8,388 bases of DNA, taken from positions 1 through 8,388 of the forward strand of contig WTCN01000160.1 of assembly GCA_013138555.1 (NCBI GenBank), in the 5' to 3' direction. Every line of letters begins with the position of its first letter. Position 1 is the first letter of the stretch. This DNA is from Methyloprofundus sp. GTDB lineage: Bacteria; Pseudomonadota; Gammaproteobacteria; Methylococcales; Methylomonadaceae. The position numbers were made by a program, and so were the translations under genes. The notes under the pieces were generated by a model, which did not search any database, had not been told where the DNA came from, and saw only the letters and a list, made by a program, of their open reading frames with translations. Positions 6,464 to 8,388 of this stretch are shown here, one piece after another.

Positions 6464-8239
6464 ATGACACAGAATAATAGGCCTGTAGGCATAACTGAAG
6501 TCGTCCTAAGAGATGCACACCAATCTATTTTAGCAACACGTTTACGCATAGAAGACATGTTGCCTATTTGCGAAAAATTAGACCAAATTGGTTATTGGTC
6601 CATTGAATCCTGGGGCGGTGCAACATTTGACTCATGTATTCGCTACCTGGGGGAAGACCCATGGGAAAGATTACGCTTATTAAAGGCAGCAATGCCTAAT
6701 ACACCACAGCAAATGTTATTCCGTGGACAAAATATATTAGGCTATCGGCATTATGCGGATGATGTGGTCGATAAGTTTGTTGAACGCTGTGTGGTTAATG
6801 GCATCGATGTATTCCGCATTTTTGATGCGATGAATGATATGCGTAATATTGAACATGCTGTCAAAGCGGTGTTGAATACCGATGCCCATGCACAAGGTAC
6901 GATTTCATATACTTTAAGCCCAGTACATACAACCGCTAAATGGCTTGAACAAGGCAAGCAAATTGAAGATATGGGTGCTCACTCTATCTGTATTAAGGAT
7001 ATGGCAGGCTTATTAACGCCTTATGCTGCCTATGATCTAGTCTCTCAGCTTAAAGCTGCTGTCGATATTCCGGTTCATCTGCATTGTCATGCGACCACGG
7101 GCTTAAGTGTTGCGACCTTAGTTAAAGCGATTGAGGCGGGAGTTGATAATGTTGATACCGCGATTTCTTCCTTAAGTATGACTTATGGTCATAGTCCTAC
7201 TGAGACAATTGTTGCCAGTATGGCTGGACAGGCGCGTGAAACAGGGCTGGATTTAGAAAAACTGGAAGATATTGCGGCTTATTTTAGAAAAGTACGTATC
7301 AAATATGCCGAACATGAGGGTAGCTTAAAAGGCGTTGATGGCCGAATTCTATTGGCTCAGGTGCCAGGTGGTATGCTGACTAATATGGAAAGCCAGTTGA
7401 AGCAGCAAGGTGCAGCAAATAAGTTTGATGAAGTGCTAAAAGAGATTCCGCGGGTACGTGAAGATTTAGGTTTTTTACCCTTAGTCACACCTACGTCGCA
7501 AATTGTCGGCACGCAGGCGGTACTGAATGTGATGACGGGTGAGCGTTATAAGTCTATTAGCAAAGAAACTGCCGGTGTTCTTAAGGGTGAGTACGGTAAA
7601 ACGCCTGCGCCTGTGAATGCCGACTTGCAGGCGCGTGTTTTAAAGGATGGAGGCGAAGTCATTTCTTGCCGCCCAGCTGACCTAATCGACTCTGAAATGG
7701 ATGCTCTTATTGCAGAAGTACAGAATAAAGCACAAGAAGAAGGTGTGACTTTAGCAGACAATGTTGAAGAAGACGCGTTGATTAATGGCTTGTTTGTGCA
7801 GGTCGGCTGGAAATTTATCGTTAACCGTGGCAACCCGGATGCCTTTGAGCCAGCGCCGAACCCGGAAGTCTTTGCTGCCGCTAATGCACCTAAAGTGGAT
7901 GTCGAAAGTTATACCGTTAATGTTAACGGTCAGAGCTTTGATGTTGCCGTAGGACCAGGTGGAACTAATTTAGCTATTTCTGCTGCACCCCAGTCCGCTG
8001 CTGCGGTTAATGAAGCGCCTGCTGCAAGTGGTGCTGTCATTGACTCACCCCTTGCAGGTAATATTTTGAAAATTAATACCAGTGTTGGTGCGGCAGTCGC
8101 TGAAGGTGATGTCGTGGTGATAATGGAAGCAATGAAAATGGAAACTGAAGTACGCTCTAGGGTGGCAGGCACTGTGAGTGCCATTAATATTAAAGAGGGT
8201 GACTCGGTTACCGTCGGTGATGTTTTAATTTCCTTATAG
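6464..8239 (+). CDS. oadA: Oxaloacetate decarboxylase, alpha subunit (biotin-dependent carboxyltransferase)
   Basis: Soluble subunit of the Na+-translocating oxaloacetate decarboxylase. It moves the carboxyl group of oxaloacetate to its own biotin, releasing pyruvate; OadB then decarboxylates carboxybiotin and exports Na+. The 591-residue product is full length. The N-terminal TIM-barrel carboxyltransferase has RDAHQS (Asp17), ESWGGATFD, FRIFDAMND, Lys178 in IKDMAG and metal ligands His207 and His209 in HLHCH; these numbers agree with those I recall for Vibrio cholerae OadA. The conserved PYC/OADA domain (about 290-480) follows. An Ala-rich hinge (about 507-522) leads to a biotinyl domain with EAMKMETE, biotin on Lys558, 33 residues from the C-terminus. 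AGGAA lies 9 nt upstream of the ATG. The main alternative, pyruvate carboxylase subunit B, is disfavoured by oadG upstream, oadB downstream and no biotin carboxylase gene beside it. Confidence 0.95.
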   Translation: MTQNNRPVGITEVVLRDAHQSILATRLRIEDMLPICEKLDQIGYWSIESWGGATFDSCIRYLGEDPWERLRLLKAAMPNTPQQMLFRGQNILGYRHYADDVVDKFVERCVVNGIDVFRIFDAMNDMRNIEHAVKAVLNTDAHAQGTISYTLSPVHTTAKWLEQGKQIEDMGAHSICIKDMAGLLTPYAAYDLVSQLKAAVDIPVHLHCHATTGLSVATLVKAIEAGVDNVDTAISSLSMTYGHSPTETIVASMAGQARETGLDLEKLEDIAAYFRKVRIKYAEHEGSLKGVDGRILLAQVPGGMLTNMESQLKQQGAANKFDEVLKEIPRVREDLGFLPLVTPTSQIVGTQAVLNVMTGERYKSISKETAGVLKGEYGKTPAPVNADLQARVLKDGGEVISCRPADLIDSEMDALIAEVQNKAQEEGVTLADNVEEDALINGLFVQVGWKFIVNRGNPDAFEPAPNPEVFAAANAPKVDVESYTVNVNGQSFDVAVGPGGTNLAISAAPQSAAAVNEAPAASGAVIDSPLAGNILKINTSVGAAVAEGDVVVIMEAMKMETEVRSRVAGTVSAINIKEGDSVTVGDVLISL

Positions 8240-8271
8240 CTGTTTAAAGCTTCCCCCAATCCTTTCTTAAA

Positions 8272-8303
8272 AAGCACATATCAGCTAGCGTTGATGTGTG
8301 CTT
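8272..8303 (+). terminator. 12-bp hairpin with T-rich tail between oadA and oadB (possible attenuator)
   Basis: AAGCACATATCA (8272-8283) pairs with TGATGTGTGCTT (8292-8303), giving 12 pairs with one G-U, closed by the 8-nt loop GCTAGCGT. The following 12 nt (ATTTCTTGTTTT) contain nine T but no unbroken run. It sits 32 nt after the oadA stop and 44 nt before the oadB start. It could terminate part of the transcripts or protect the oadGA segment from 3' degradation, so that soluble OadA is made in excess of membrane OadB. Structure is seen in the sequence; function is inferred. Confidence 0.5.
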
Positions 8304-8347
8304 ATTTCTTGTTTTCAACAAATTTATTTAATAAATAGAGACATTCT

Positions 8348-8388
8348 ATGGAAAATCTCACACGCTTGTGGCAAAGCACGGGAATTTA
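8348..8388 (+). CDS. oadB: Oxaloacetate decarboxylase, beta subunit, first 13 codons (cut off by window edge)
   Basis: Translation from the ATG gives MENLTRLWQSTGI, which resembles the N-terminus of proteobacterial OadB, the multi-helix membrane subunit that decarboxylates carboxybiotin and exports Na+. AGAGA at 8337-8341 with a 6-nt gap is a modest ribosome binding site. Only 41 nt are visible, so the call leans heavily on the gene order oadG-oadA. The gap to oadA is 108 bp and contains a strong hairpin. Confidence 0.78.
   Translation, partial: MENLTRLWQSTGI

Noticed and set aside
7930..8277. Minus-strand open frame of 115 codons opposite the oadA biotinyl domain
   Set aside because: Its Ala/Thr/Ser-rich translation is what the antisense of an Ala/Val-rich biotin domain gives; there is no independent support.

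Overview
The window looks like chromosomal DNA of a Gram-negative, moderately AT-rich bacterium, most likely a gammaproteobacterium such as a methanotroph or sulfur oxidiser. That guess rests only on the gene types and protein style; no rRNA or other phylogenetic marker is present. No tRNA, rRNA, CRISPR array, insertion sequence or phage gene was seen.

Minus strand, 1-5692: two co-directional genes. A 294-residue RnfB-family membrane-anchored iron-sulfur protein (4808-5692) is followed after a 97-bp gap by a very large pyruvate:ferredoxin oxidoreductase-family (NifJ/Por) gene. That gene starts at 4712 and runs off the left edge, with 1570 codons visible and no stop. It keeps the family's substrate, thiamine diphosphate and three [4Fe-4S] signatures. 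It also carries two large insertions and an Ala/Pro/Thr-rich C-terminal stretch. The gap contains a good ribosome binding site and a probable additional promoter.

5693-6111: a 419-bp AT-rich divergent intergenic region with no convincing gene. It holds a good candidate promoter for the rightward operon, a weak one for the leftward operon, and a 16-bp palindrome.

Plus strand, 6112-8388: the sodium-pumping oxaloacetate decarboxylase operon in the order oadG (small membrane subunit), oadA (biotin-carrying carboxyltransferase), oadB (only the first 13 codons visible). Each of the two gaps inside this operon carries a perfect or near-perfect RNA hairpin.

Together the genes form one metabolic node. 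Oad converts oxaloacetate to pyruvate and CO2 while exporting Na+. The Por-family enzyme would convert pyruvate plus CoA to acetyl-CoA, CO2 and low-potential electrons. The RnfB-like protein is a plausible membrane-bound acceptor for those electrons. The direct electron hand-off and the shared Na+ economy are inferences from gene order and family knowledge, not things the sequence proves. The most unusual material is the expanded Por-family enzyme, its solitary RnfB-like partner with a partly eroded C-terminal ferredoxin region, and the intercistronic hairpins of the oad operon.
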